A stretch of 60,248 nucleotides of DNA from the NCBI RefSeq assembly GCF_002964705.1, contig NZ_PQCD01000062.1:1-60248 (forward strand). Reading direction: 5' to 3'. Position 1 is the stretch's first letter; each line of letters begins with the position of its first letter. The DNA is from Pseudoalteromonas sp. T1lg75 (lineage in GTDB: Bacteria; Pseudomonadota; Gammaproteobacteria; Enterobacterales; Alteromonadaceae). The translations under genes were made by a program, and so were the position numbers. The notes below the pieces were generated by a model. The model was given only the letters and a program-made list of their open reading frames with translations, did no database searches and was not told the origin of the DNA. This document shows positions 1 to 7,831 of this stretch, piece after piece.

Positions 1-51
1 AATCTGCTGTTAGAACTCAACCTGTACGAGTGCCCACACAGATGATTGCTT

Positions 52-68
52 CATATTTTTAAAGAACA
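52..68 (-). promoter_or_regulatory. rRNA leader with boxA-like antitermination signal
   Basis: Read on the minus strand, TGTTCTTTAAAAATATG is followed at once by a stretch containing TGTGTGGGCACTCG, the conserved leader found just upstream of gammaproteobacterial 16S rRNA genes. TGTTCTTTAAAAA resembles the boxA of rrn leaders, where the Nus factors (including NusB, encoded at 15.3 kb) load. The 16S gene itself must begin to the left of base 1 and is not in the window. The call rests on motif order (promoters, boxA, GTGTGGGCACTCG) and not on any rRNA sequence. Confidence 0.75.
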
Positions 69-116
69 GGTCCGGTTACCCGGTTTCGAGTTGCTTTCGC
101 GTCTCGAGGGCTGTGC

Positions 117-144
117 ATTCTACTCAACCCTGATTTGTTGTCAA
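117..144 (-). promoter_or_regulatory. rRNA operon promoter P2
   Basis: On the minus strand TTGACA (139-144) and TAGAAT (117-122) are separated by 16 bp, followed by the GC-rich start region GCACAGCCCTCG. The 16-bp spacer and GC-rich discriminator are typical of stringently controlled rRNA promoters. It lies between P1 and the boxA leader. Confidence 0.8.
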
Positions 145-252
145 CACTTAATTTTGAGAAAGTTTAAAGTTTCTTAAAACTCAGTTTTACTTGACTCAAC
201 CTTCACCTCGTTCAGCGCTATTCGTTGCTGTCCGCCGTGTCGGTGGATGCGC

Positions 253-280
253 ATTATAGGGAGAAACGATTTCGACGCAA
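253..280 (-). promoter_or_regulatory. rRNA operon promoter P1
   Basis: On the minus strand TTGCGT (275-280), a 16-bp spacer and a perfect TATAAT (253-258) are followed by GCGCATCCACCG. Upstream (281-320) is an A/T tract suited to an UP element. Together with P2 at 117-144 this gives the usual tandem rrn promoter arrangement firing leftward, out of the window. Confidence 0.82.
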
Positions 281-445
281 CCCCTTTTTTGAAGAAAATT
301 GCGAAAAATAGCCTTTTGCGTATCAATTGATTAATAAGCACCCAAAACCGGATGTTAAGTAGCCAAATTCTGGCCTTGTTATGATTCTTCCGTGGCAGGA
401 CTACTAAGTATTGAACAACTGCGGTAAAGATCAAGGTAGGAATCT

Positions 446-476
446 AAAAATAATAACGGCGAGTCTAAGCTCGCCG
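446..476 (-). terminator. Terminator of cnoX
   Basis: A perfect 7-bp stem CGGCGAG/CTCGCCG with a 6-nt loop (457-476) is followed on the minus strand by the T-rich tract TTATTATTTTT. It sits 43 bp after the cnoX stop codon and separates that gene from the rRNA promoters. Confidence 0.8.
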
Positions 477-519
477 TAGTCATATCTATACCTATATATG
501 TAGGTACTCAAAAATAGCC

Positions 520-1377
520 CTAGTAAAGAATGCTATATAGTTTTCTGCGCGACGCCGCCGCCAAGGCATCCCCCTCTGGTAGGCTGGCGATAATATCAAG
601 GTAGAACTTCTTCGCATCGGCAAAGTTAAGATCTTTCTTTAGCACTAAAAATAAAGTTTCGAGCGCTTCTGCTTTACGGCCGGCATCATTAAAAGCCACC
701 GCCAGTTTCACCTTAAGCTCTAAATTATCGCCTTGCTGCTCAATTTCCTGCTGCAATGTGCGGATCTCAGGAGAGTCTTGTGCCTGCTCTGCTTGCTCTA
801 GTTTTGCTTTGATATTGTTGTAGTAGGCATCCTGCTCCGCCAGCGCTATGGTATCAAGTAAAGCTTTTGCATCCTCTAACTTATGTATTTGAATACAGAT
901 ATCGGTCAATACCAGTTTGATTCGGGCATTCTGAGGATCTATTTCATAGGCTTGCTTGGCATATTTAAAGGCATCATTCAGGTTATCTGCCGCCAACGCC
1001 GCTTTGGCCTGCTGTAATAAGGCATCTTCCGGCTGTGGCAGATGCTTTTGCAATGCCTCTTTTATTTGTTGCTCGCTTTGCGCGCCCGGCAACATGTCTA
1101 CCGGGGCCCCACCTTTTAATAGCACTAGGGTCGGTAATGCCTGCAGACCAATCTGCTGTGCCAACTGGCTGGCCAAGGCTTGCTGAACGTCACAATCCAG
1201 GGTCGCGACGATAAGATGCTGCTGATATTGCTGCGCTAAGCCGTCTAAGATACGTGCCTGCTCTTGGCATTCGGGGCTCTGCGCCGAGTAGAAGCTCAAG
1301 GCAACGATATTATCTTCGGAAGTTTGTCCTAAAACCTGCTGAATATTTTCCGCAGTAAGTTGAATTTGATTCGTCAT
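520..1377 (-). CDS. cnoX: CnoX/YbbN, thioredoxin-fold co-chaperone with TPRs
   Basis: The 285-residue protein has an N-terminal thioredoxin fold (about residues 1-110) and a TPR-like helical C-terminal half (about 115-285), the architecture and length of CnoX (YbbN), a cytosolic holdase that hands clients to GroEL and DnaK and protects cysteines under chlorine stress. In place of the thioredoxin CxxC it has S34-P-E-C37, so only one active-site cysteine remains and dithiol reductase activity is unlikely, as known for this family. The start follows a purine-poor leader but matches the usual N terminus. The gene is monocistronic, divergent from the M20 gene, and ends at a clear terminator. Confidence 0.9.
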   Translation of the reverse strand: MTNQIQLTAENIQQVLGQTSEDNIVALSFYSAQSPECQEQARILDGLAQQYQQHLIVATLDCDVQQALASQLAQQIGLQALPTLVLLKGGAPVDMLPGAQSEQQIKEALQKHLPQPEDALLQQAKAALAADNLNDAFKYAKQAYEIDPQNARIKLVLTDICIQIHKLEDAKALLDTIALAEQDAYYNNIKAKLEQAEQAQDSPEIRTLQQEIEQQGDNLELKVKLAVAFNDAGRKAEALETLFLVLKKDLNFADAKKFYLDIIASLPEGDALAAASRRKLYSILY

Positions 1378-1452
1378 GGTTAAGTTGCCATCTATTTAGA
1401 ATTAGGCTTTGATATGGAGTCAAAGATCACATTTACAAGTGTAAGGAATATT

Positions 1453-2772
1453 ATGGGTTTTCTGCAAAATATGACAATAGCCAGCACGGCTTTATTACTC
1501 ACCTCGGCATTACCCGCCAGCGCCGCAATTGAGGTTAGCGAGCGCCTACCCGAGCTGGAGAAGCTCTATTTAGACTTACACCAATCCCCGGAGCTATCCT
1601 TACAAGAACAAAAAACCGGTGAAAAAATAGCGAGTCAATTAAAGCGCCTTGGCTTTGAGGTCACCTCTGAGGTGGGTGGGTATGGCGTGGTTGGACTGCT
1701 GAAAAATGGTGATGGCCCTACTATTATGATCCGCACCGACACCGACGGTTTACCCATTACCGAACAAACCGGTGTTTCCTATGCTTCTAAGGTGAAGGTA
1801 CTAAATGAAGACGGCACTCAGGTCGGCGTGATGCACGGCTGTGGTCACGATATTCACATGACCAGCTTTATTGGCACCGCCGAGCACCTGGTCGCCCACA
1901 AAGACCAATGGCAAGGCACCCTAATGATGGTGGCTCAACCCGCTGAGGAGGTCGGTGCCGGCGCCAAAGCCATGTTAAACGAAGGACTCTTTAGCCAATT
2001 TGCCAAGCCGGATCATATTTTAGCCCTGCATGTCAGTGCCAGCGTCCCCGCGGGTAAAGTTGCATTAAAGCCCGAATACACCATGGCCAGCGTCGACTCC
2101 GTTGATATTCATGTCAAAGGCAAAGGCGGCCACGGTGCTTACCCGCATACCACTATCGACCCTGTGGTGCTCGCTTCTCGTATCGTGCTGGCCTTACAAA
2201 CGATCACCAGCCGCGAGCTCTCTCCTCTTGAGCCTTCGGTAGTCACCGTAGGTTCAATTCACGGTGGTAGTAAACACAATGTTATTTCCAACGAGGTCAA
2301 ACTCCAGCTGACATTACGCAGCTATAACCCAGCGGTACGTGAACAACAGATTGCCGCTATCAAGCGAATTACCGCGGGTATTGCCGCCAGTGCCGGGCTT
2401 GAAGAATCACTTTACCCTGAAGTGGTGGTTCATGAGGCCGAGTCTATTCCCTCGACCTACAATAACCCAGATCAAACCGCTCGCGTCACCCAGGCCATTA
2501 AAGCGGCCATTGGCGCCGATAATGTTGAGTTGACCGAGCCGGTCATGGCCGGTGAAGACTTTGGTTTATATGGCCGTACCGAAGACAAGTTGCCTATTAC
2601 CCTATTCTGGCTAGGTGGTGTAAACCCGGATACTTACGACGAGGCAATGAAAAACAATACGCAGTTGCCATCATTACATTCGAGTAAGTTTGCTCCGGAT
2701 TACCAAAAGGCGATTCCAACGGGGGTCAATGCCATGAGTAATGCGGCATTGGCCTTGTTTAATGGAAATTAA
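1453..2772 (+). CDS. Exported M20-family amidohydrolase
   Basis: This is a metal-dependent hydrolase of the M20D amidohydrolase group (hippurate or N-acyl amino acid hydrolase-like). Metal-ligand motifs are visible: HGCGHDIHM, the catalytic pair in PAEEVGAG, and a late His in LHSSKF. The ATG at 1453 is preferred over an in-frame ATG at 1414 because AAGGA sits just before it and the protein then opens with a clean signal peptide (GFLQNM then a hydrophobic run, cleavage near ASA-A), pointing to the periplasm. The dimerisation domain (SVDSVDIHVKGKGGHGAYPH) is in its normal place. The substrate cannot be deduced. Its stop codon overlaps convergently with the topB stop by 4 bp. Confidence 0.88.
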   Translation: MGFLQNMTIASTALLLTSALPASAAIEVSERLPELEKLYLDLHQSPELSLQEQKTGEKIASQLKRLGFEVTSEVGGYGVVGLLKNGDGPTIMIRTDTDGLPITEQTGVSYASKVKVLNEDGTQVGVMHGCGHDIHMTSFIGTAEHLVAHKDQWQGTLMMVAQPAEEVGAGAKAMLNEGLFSQFAKPDHILALHVSASVPAGKVALKPEYTMASVDSVDIHVKGKGGHGAYPHTTIDPVVLASRIVLALQTITSRELSPLEPSVVTVGSIHGGSKHNVISNEVKLQLTLRSYNPAVREQQIAAIKRITAGIAASAGLEESLYPEVVVHEAESIPSTYNNPDQTARVTQAIKAAIGADNVELTEPVMAGEDFGLYGRTEDKLPITLFWLGGVNPDTYDEAMKNNTQLPSLHSSKFAPDYQKAIPTGVNAMSNAALALFNGN

Positions 2773-4691
2773 GCCGGAGCTTTACTGCTTTTCGGGCGTG
2801 AGCTTTTTCTTCTCGCGCCCTTAAATTTCCTTTTCACCTGACTCTTGATATGTGAAAACTGACGACTGTCGCAGGTTTTTGCCTCTGCTATTAACGATTC
2901 TAACTGCCCAACAAGTGGTTGCATAAAGTCATCATATTTAAGCTGTTTCTCTGCAATTTGCGCCAAGGCCATTTCCCAATGGGCGGTCATGTCCGGTGTT
3001 GATAGGGTGTCAGGCAAGGCATTGATCAGGGCGATGCCCGCTTCGGTGGCAACAATGGACTTGCCAGTGCGAGCTAAAAATCCCCGGGTAAATAATAACT
3101 CGATAATACTCGCGCGCGTCGCTTCTGTGCCCAGGCCATCGGTTTCTCGCAGCACCTTACGGATATCAGGGTCTTTCACATAGCGGGAAATGGCAGTCAT
3201 CGCCGCAAGCAGTGAGGCATCGGTAAAATGCGCCGGTGGTGTGGTGTTCTTATCTAGCCGGCGCGCATCCTCGCACAGTACCTGCTGACCCACGCTTAAA
3301 GGCGGTAAGCTAGGCGCTTCTTTTTCTTCTTTATTGGGCAATAACACCTTAAAGCCGAGTGCTATTTCTTCTTTGGCCTTGGTGCTGAACTTGCCGCCGG
3401 CTATCTCTGCTTCCACATCGGTTTGATGGTAACGGTAGGCGGGCATAAATTGCATCACGTACTGGCGACAGATCAGCTCGTACACGCGGCGCTCCGTCTC
3501 TGTGAGCTGCGCCGACGTCTTTTTATTGGTCGGCACTATGGCATGGTGGGCGGCAACCTTGGCATCGTTAAAGCAACGTGCTTTTCTTAACGGATCCGCG
3601 GTAGCAAGCTGCTCTTTGGAAAACACGCCGTTGGCAATCACACTTTCGATGATTTTAGGCGCTTGCTGGAAATGATCCTTAGGCAGATACCTATTATCCG
3701 AGCGTGGATAAGTGATCAAGGTATGCTTTTCATAAAGACTTTGGCAAGTATCAAGTACCGCTTTGGCTGGTAACCCGAAGCGCTTGGCGGCATCGATTTG
3801 CAATGCCGACAGGTTATAAGGCAAGGGCGCCTGCTCTTGTTTTTCTGCCCTTTTTACCTGAGTGATCACACCTTGCTGACCCTTGATACGAGAGATAACG
3901 TTGTCGGCCAGGGCTTGAACTAACACCCGACCTTGCTCATCCTGATAAGGCCGACAGGCTTCGCTGGGCTGCCACTTTAATGCAAACCCCTGTTGCTCTT
4001 GGGTGCGCATCAGAGCCTCAACCTCATAGAAAGGCTTGCTGACAAACTCCTTGATTTCCTTATCCCGCGCTACAACCAAGCCAAGGATCGGCGTTTGCAC
4101 CCGGCCGACGGAGAGCACGCCCTTATAGCCGCCTTTTTGACCCGCCAGGGTATAGGCACGGGTGAGGTTCATGCCAAACAGCCAATCGGCACGCGAGCGC
4201 GCCAAGGCCGAGACGCTGAGTGGAATAAATTCCGCGTTGGCACGTAATTGCCCCAGCGCTTTTTTCACCGCCGGTAAGTTTAAGTCGCTGATCAGTAATC
4301 GCTGGATGCTTTGCTTTTGGGCCGCGCTCAATTTAGCCTGGGAAATCACTTCATCGACCAACAGCTGCCCTTCCCTGTCGGGGTCGCCGGCATGCACAAT
4401 CACAGATGCTTGTTTGATCAGCTTTTTGACCAAGGTAAGTTGCTTGCGGGTTTTAGTCTTGGCTTTGAGTTGCCATTGCTGTGGCACTATGGGCAGGTGC
4501 TGTATTTGCCACTTTTTATAGGCCTCATCATAATCATCAGGCTCTGCTTGCTCTAACAAATGGCCGATGCACCAGGTAACACAATCGCCGTTGCCCAGCT
4601 CTATATAACCGTCTTTTTTGTTATGTGGTTTAGGCAAGGCGGCGGCGATGGCACGCCCCAGGGAAGGTTTTTCAGCGATATAAAGCTTCAT
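2769..4691 (-). CDS. topB: DNA topoisomerase III
   Basis: A type IA topoisomerase of about 640 residues (E. coli TopB is 653) that decatenates and relaxes DNA by single-strand passage. The Toprim domain starts with KLYIAEKPSLGRAIAAALP and has the acidic DPDREG motif; the catalytic tyrosine is in LITYPRSDNRYLP. The C terminus is short and strongly basic (KRKFKGARRKSSRPKSSK), a likely DNA-binding tail. Start ATG 4691 is chosen because EKPS always lies within the first ten residues; the upstream alternative at 4709 adds six unrelated residues. It may be read from the pomAB cluster upstream or from its own promoter in the 65-bp gap. Confidence 0.95.
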   Translation of the reverse strand: MKLYIAEKPSLGRAIAAALPKPHNKKDGYIELGNGDCVTWCIGHLLEQAEPDDYDEAYKKWQIQHLPIVPQQWQLKAKTKTRKQLTLVKKLIKQASVIVHAGDPDREGQLLVDEVISQAKLSAAQKQSIQRLLISDLNLPAVKKALGQLRANAEFIPLSVSALARSRADWLFGMNLTRAYTLAGQKGGYKGVLSVGRVQTPILGLVVARDKEIKEFVSKPFYEVEALMRTQEQQGFALKWQPSEACRPYQDEQGRVLVQALADNVISRIKGQQGVITQVKRAEKQEQAPLPYNLSALQIDAAKRFGLPAKAVLDTCQSLYEKHTLITYPRSDNRYLPKDHFQQAPKIIESVIANGVFSKEQLATADPLRKARCFNDAKVAAHHAIVPTNKKTSAQLTETERRVYELICRQYVMQFMPAYRYHQTDVEAEIAGGKFSTKAKEEIALGFKVLLPNKEEKEAPSLPPLSVGQQVLCEDARRLDKNTTPPAHFTDASLLAAMTAISRYVKDPDIRKVLRETDGLGTEATRASIIELLFTRGFLARTGKSIVATEAGIALINALPDTLSTPDMTAHWEMALAQIAEKQLKYDDFMQPLVGQLESLIAEAKTCDSRQFSHIKSQVKRKFKGARRKSSRPKSSKAPA

Positions 4692-4756
4692 AGCAAAACA
4701 ACTGTTCATCCATACAGTAAGAAACAGTGTAGTGCAAAACCCTAGCTGAAGAAAGC

Positions 4757-5245
4757 TTAATTGGCGGCGGTGGGCTTAGCGCGAGCTTTTAACCAATAAA
4801 CAATGGGTAAATAGCAAAGCACTATGGTGGCGATATTGATGATGGGGATAATCGTTTTGAACAGGTAAGCACTGTTGTAACTTAAATCCCATAGGTGTCG
4901 GTCGGCTAAGCGCCACATTTGCAAAAAAGGCACCGCAACAACAATCAGCTGGCCCATGATGCTTTGCCACAGGTGGACCTTACCGCGTACGCCCCAATAT
5001 GCAATGATGGCCATCCAGGTGATGTCATTACCTGCCCAAATAACATAGCGCCAGAACTTTTGCGTATCCCAGGAGAATATCCATTCGTGGATCAGCGCGC
5101 CGTATAAGAAAAAGCCGGCGGTCAGCAGCGCAAAGCGGATGCCTTTGGCATCTTTAATAATGGCAAGAACAATGATCGCCGGCACTATCAGTGCCGCCGA
5201 ACTGTTATTGAGAAGCAGAAGAAAGTCTTCGAACCAATCTGGCAT
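4757..5245 (-). CDS. Small integral membrane protein, unknown function
   Basis: I do not recognise the family. The 162-residue protein has four to five hydrophobic segments (about residues 15-30, 36-55, 72-85, 95-110 and 128-150), Trp-rich loops (IHEWIFSWDTQKFWRYVIW) and a basic C terminus (LKARAKPTAAN), so it is an inner-membrane protein. It lies downstream of pomA, pomB and a 38-codon gene on the same strand. Its translation start abuts an 11-bp tandem repeat (5247-5290) whose copies carry AAGG, one of which serves as Shine-Dalgarno 8 nt before the ATG. Confidence 0.72.
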   Translation of the reverse strand: MPDWFEDFLLLLNNSSAALIVPAIIVLAIIKDAKGIRFALLTAGFFLYGALIHEWIFSWDTQKFWRYVIWAGNDITWMAIIAYWGVRGKVHLWQSIMGQLIVVAVPFLQMWRLADRHLWDLSYNSAYLFKTIIPIINIATIVLCYLPIVYWLKARAKPTAAN

Positions 5246-5246
5246 A

Positions 5247-5290
5247 GGTAGGCCTTAGGTAAACCTTAGGTACACCGTAGGTACGCCTTT
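5247..5290. repeat. 11-bp tandem repeat, four copies
   Basis: GGTAGGCCTTA, GGTAAACCTTA, GGTACACCGTA and GGTACGCCTTT run head to tail without gaps and fill almost the whole space between the stop codon of the 38-codon gene and the ATG of the membrane protein. On the coding (minus) strand the copies read AAGGnnTACCT or close to it, so they reiterate a Shine-Dalgarno-like AAGG. Confidence 0.85.
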
Positions 5291-5291
5291 G

Positions 5292-5408
5292 TTAGCCCTG
5301 AGGCTGCTTATGTTCTTGATCCTGACCCTGATCGTCTTCGTGGTCGGTTTTGTCATCAGAGCCACCGCCATTACCCGGCATATAAGCAAACTTGTTTAAA
5401 ATAGCCAT
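5292..5408 (-). CDS. 38-residue acidic small protein, unknown
   Basis: A short open frame with one of the best ribosome-binding sites in the region (AGGAGAAGGA directly before the ATG at 5408). It starts MAILNKFAYMPGNGGG and continues as a hydrophilic, Asp/Glu/Gln/His-rich tail (SDDKTDHEDDQGQDQEHKQ). No membrane segment or known motif is visible. It lies 74 bp after pomB in the same direction, so it is probably transcribed with pomAB. The strong leader and codon-like composition argue that it is translated; the function is unknown. Confidence 0.6.
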   Translation of the reverse strand: MAILNKFAYMPGNGGGSDDKTDHEDDQGQDQEHKQPQG

Positions 5409-5482
5409 TCCTTCTCCTATTGTTTGTTTCTAATTCGTAAACTAGGCATAAAATAACGAATTTTTTCAACAAGTGCCAATAC

Positions 5483-6409
5483 TTACTGTACTACTTCTAT
5501 CGGCTCCGACTCTTTCGCCTTACCCTGCATAATGGATATTTCTACGCGACGGTTACGCTTACGGTCTTCGTCGGTTTCATTGGGCACCAAAGGCCGGGTA
5601 TCGGCATGACCGACCACCACCATGCGGTTTTTATCGAAACCCTCTACCTTTTGCATCTCACTGGCAACGGCTACCGCTCGCTTGGCACTGAGATCCCAGT
5701 TATTGGTATAAAGCTCATTGGCGACCTGAAAATCATCGGTGTGACCGGAAACGGTGATCTCCCCGGGCACATCTTTGAGCAAGCGGGCAATGTCATGCAC
5801 TATGGGCTTAAACTGCGGCTGCAAAAACGCGCTGCCTGATGGGAAAGAGCCATTTTCACGAATACGAATGATGATCTGTTGACCAAGGGATTCCAGCTCG
5901 ATGGCACCATCGATAATTTGTTGCTCCAGCTGCTGGGCTATTTTCTTCACCAGCTCGTTGACCCTTTCTTGATCCGCCGTGGCAATCGCCTGCTGTTGTT
6001 CTTGTTGCTGTTCGGTGCTCGAAGATTCACCGCCACGCTGATCGCCACGTTGCTCCTGGCGACCACCGGCCGAGTCTTCATCACCGGCCTGGAACTCCAG
6101 CATTTGCTGGGTCATTTCCGTGGTTTGCTGCTGAATGGTTTCAATGGGGGTAGGTTCCGGTCGCCCGGGCTTAAACTCCATGGCGATCACACTGGTGCCC
6201 TTGGGGATATCTTTCACTTCCAGCTTATTTTGCACCCCGAAGGCAAACTTCATCGACCCAGCGATCTGCTTAAACTTCAGTACATCCATTTCCGAAAACG
6301 CCAGCAGCAGCACGAAGAAACACATCAACAGCGACATCAGATCGGCAAAGGTCCCCATCCACTGGGGTAACCCGGGAGGAGGACACTTACAAGGTTGCTC
6401 GTCGGACAT
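5483..6409 (-). CDS. pomB: PomB, sodium-driven flagellar stator B subunit
   Basis: The protein has a short cytoplasmic N terminus CKCPPPGLPQW, one transmembrane helix with the ion-binding aspartate (D23 in TFADLMSLLMCFFVLLL), the plug region and an OmpA-type peptidoglycan-binding C terminus (VSGHTDDFQVANELYTNNWDLSAKRA, RRVEI). The segment EMDVLKFKQIAGSMKFAFGVQN is diagnostic of the Na+ type PomB rather than MotB. A Gln-rich linker lies around residues 130-150. ATG 6409 is preferred over 6415 because GAGG lies at a proper distance from 6409. It follows pomA after a short gap; the two form the stator complex. Confidence 0.93.
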   Translation of the reverse strand: MSDEQPCKCPPPGLPQWMGTFADLMSLLMCFFVLLLAFSEMDVLKFKQIAGSMKFAFGVQNKLEVKDIPKGTSVIAMEFKPGRPEPTPIETIQQQTTEMTQQMLEFQAGDEDSAGGRQEQRGDQRGGESSSTEQQQEQQQAIATADQERVNELVKKIAQQLEQQIIDGAIELESLGQQIIIRIRENGSFPSGSAFLQPQFKPIVHDIARLLKDVPGEITVSGHTDDFQVANELYTNNWDLSAKRAVAVASEMQKVEGFDKNRMVVVGHADTRPLVPNETDEDRKRNRRVEISIMQGKAKESEPIEVVQ

Positions 6410-6422
6410 ACTCATTCCTCGC

Positions 6423-7184
6423 TCATGCCTCGGTATCTAACTGACGCTTAGACTCGGCAAGGTAATTCTTTAAAATGCCCTCGATCACCTTGGGGTTTTG
6501 ACCGTCTTGAATTCCCAAAATCGCATCGAGGATCAGGCGCTGATTAAGCTCTTCTTCGTCTTTACGCAACTCCAGCTTAGACTGGATGGGAATGGCGATC
6601 ACGTTCGCTAAAAAGGCACCATACAGGGTCGTTAACAAGGCCACCGCCATGGCCGGGCCGATGGCCTTGGGGTCATCCATATTAGATAGCATGGCCACCA
6701 GGCCGATAAGGGTGCCTATCATGCCCATGGCGGGGGCGATATCGCCGAGCGCTTTAAATAAACCGGCGCCCTGCTGATGACGCGCCGAGGTCAGCATAAT
6801 GTCTTTTTGTAAGGTGGCACGTACCACATCGGCATCATGACCATCGACCAGCATGTCTATGCCCTTACGCATAAATTTGTTGCTGATATCCGCTTCTTCC
6901 AGCGCCAAGAAGCCGCCTTTACGGGCCGAATCCGCCAGCTCTACGGCTTTTTCAATCAGCTCATCCGGCGACTCTATTTTAAACATAAAGGCCTTGCCGG
7001 CCACCTTACCAATGGCAAAGAACTGCCCCATGGTGTAATTAGCAAGAACAATAAACAGCGAGCCACCAAAAACGATCAGTACCGACGGGGTGTTGTAAAA
7101 CATACTTACATCGCCACCGAGTACCATAGACATGACTACAAAGCCTATCGCCCCGAGAATACCAATAATGGTTGCTAAATCCAC
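6423..7184 (-). CDS. pomA: PomA, sodium-driven flagellar stator A subunit
   Basis: MotA/TolQ/ExbB-family stator subunit with four transmembrane helices and the large cytoplasmic loop between helices 2 and 3 that contacts FliG. The GTG at 7184 gives 253 residues starting VDLATIIGI, the usual PomA length and N terminus, and has GGAGG just upstream; the open frame extends to 7271 but those 29 residues are not family-like. The late helices (ALGDIAPAMGMIGTLIGLVAML and ALLTTLYGAFLANVIAIPI) line the ion path. It is the first gene of a pomA-pomB-small protein-membrane protein string. Confidence 0.93.
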   Translation of the reverse strand: MDLATIIGILGAIGFVVMSMVLGGDVSMFYNTPSVLIVFGGSLFIVLANYTMGQFFAIGKVAGKAFMFKIESPDELIEKAVELADSARKGGFLALEEADISNKFMRKGIDMLVDGHDADVVRATLQKDIMLTSARHQQGAGLFKALGDIAPAMGMIGTLIGLVAMLSNMDDPKAIGPAMAVALLTTLYGAFLANVIAIPIQSKLELRKDEEELNQRLILDAILGIQDGQNPKVIEGILKNYLAESKRQLDTEA

Positions 7185-7307
7185 ACGTCCTCCACCCACA
7201 GTTACTGCATTGTGCACCTCTTTGAGCTCGGCTCGGGTGCTCAATACCAATTTTATTAATGTCTTGCCCAATCTAGCGAGCCAAACACAAGACTAGCTAG
7301 GTTAAAA

Positions 7308-7336
7308 ATTATTCATACAGAGCGACTGTATGTCAT
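7308..7336 (-). promoter_or_regulatory. Candidate pomA promoter with palindrome in the spacer
   Basis: Minus-strand ATGACA (7331-7336), 17-bp spacer, AATAAT (7308-7313) preceded by TG. The spacer is almost wholly occupied by the inverted repeat CATACAG-N5-CTGTATG (7314-7332), a possible operator. The rest of the 7185-7583 intergenic stretch holds the xseB promoter and nothing else I recognise; I see no clear sigma-28 motif. Confidence 0.4.
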
Positions 7337-7517
7337 AATTTTCGCCTTGTTATCCCGAGTGTTTATCTGTCGCTATAACTGCTCACTTCATCAATGCAAT
7401 TGGTATAAAAATTTGCCGCTATTATAAATACTCTTAGGCTATCGGCAACTGACGCAATTACTTAACCCTTTTATTTAAAATTCTGCGCATCAGGGCGGGC
7501 GAAAATCATCACCGCCT

Positions 7518-7546
7518 TTGACCTGGTCACGGAATGCCCCTAAAAT
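7518..7546 (+). promoter_or_regulatory. Promoter of xseB-ispA-dxs
   Basis: TTGACC (7518-7523), 17-bp spacer and TAAAAT (7541-7546), a good sigma-70 match, end 37 bp before the xseB start codon. Confidence 0.65.
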
Positions 7547-7583
7547 TGGCGCTCTTAGTAATTCAGTAACGAGAGCGCAGGCA

Positions 7584-7823
7584 ATGGCCCAAAAAAAACC
7601 AGAAAACCTCACCTTTGAGGACGCAATCAACGAACTGAGCCAAATTGTCACTGAGATGGAACAAGGCGATATGCCCCTGGAACATTCTTTAAAGCAGTTT
7701 GAACGTGGTATCAGCCTGGCCAATGCCTCGGCGCAAAAACTGGATCATGCACAGCAAAAGGTGAGCATGCTGATGAGTAATGATCTCGATGCCGAATTAA
7801 CGCCTATGGACACTCAAGAGTAA
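7584..7823 (+). CDS. xseB: Exodeoxyribonuclease VII small subunit
   Basis: A 79-residue helical protein with the family signature LTFEDAINELSQIVTEMEQGDMPLEHSLKQFERG. XseB decorates the large XseA subunit of exonuclease VII, which degrades single-stranded DNA. The ATG at 7584 (AQKKPENLTFED) gives the usual length; an in-frame start at 7518 lies inside the promoter. It is first in the xseB-ispA-dxs operon, 8 bp before ispA. Confidence 0.95.
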   Translation: MAQKKPENLTFEDAINELSQIVTEMEQGDMPLEHSLKQFERGISLANASAQKLDHAQQKVSMLMSNDLDAELTPMDTQE

Positions 7824-7831
7824 TAGTCACT

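Noticed and set aside
174..434. 86-codon open frame on the minus strand
   Set aside because: It covers the rRNA P1 promoter and UP element; no ribosome-binding site and no protein-like composition.
3993..4556. Plus-strand open frames opposite topB
   Set aside because: They are antisense shadows of the well-matched topB reading frame with no leaders of their own.
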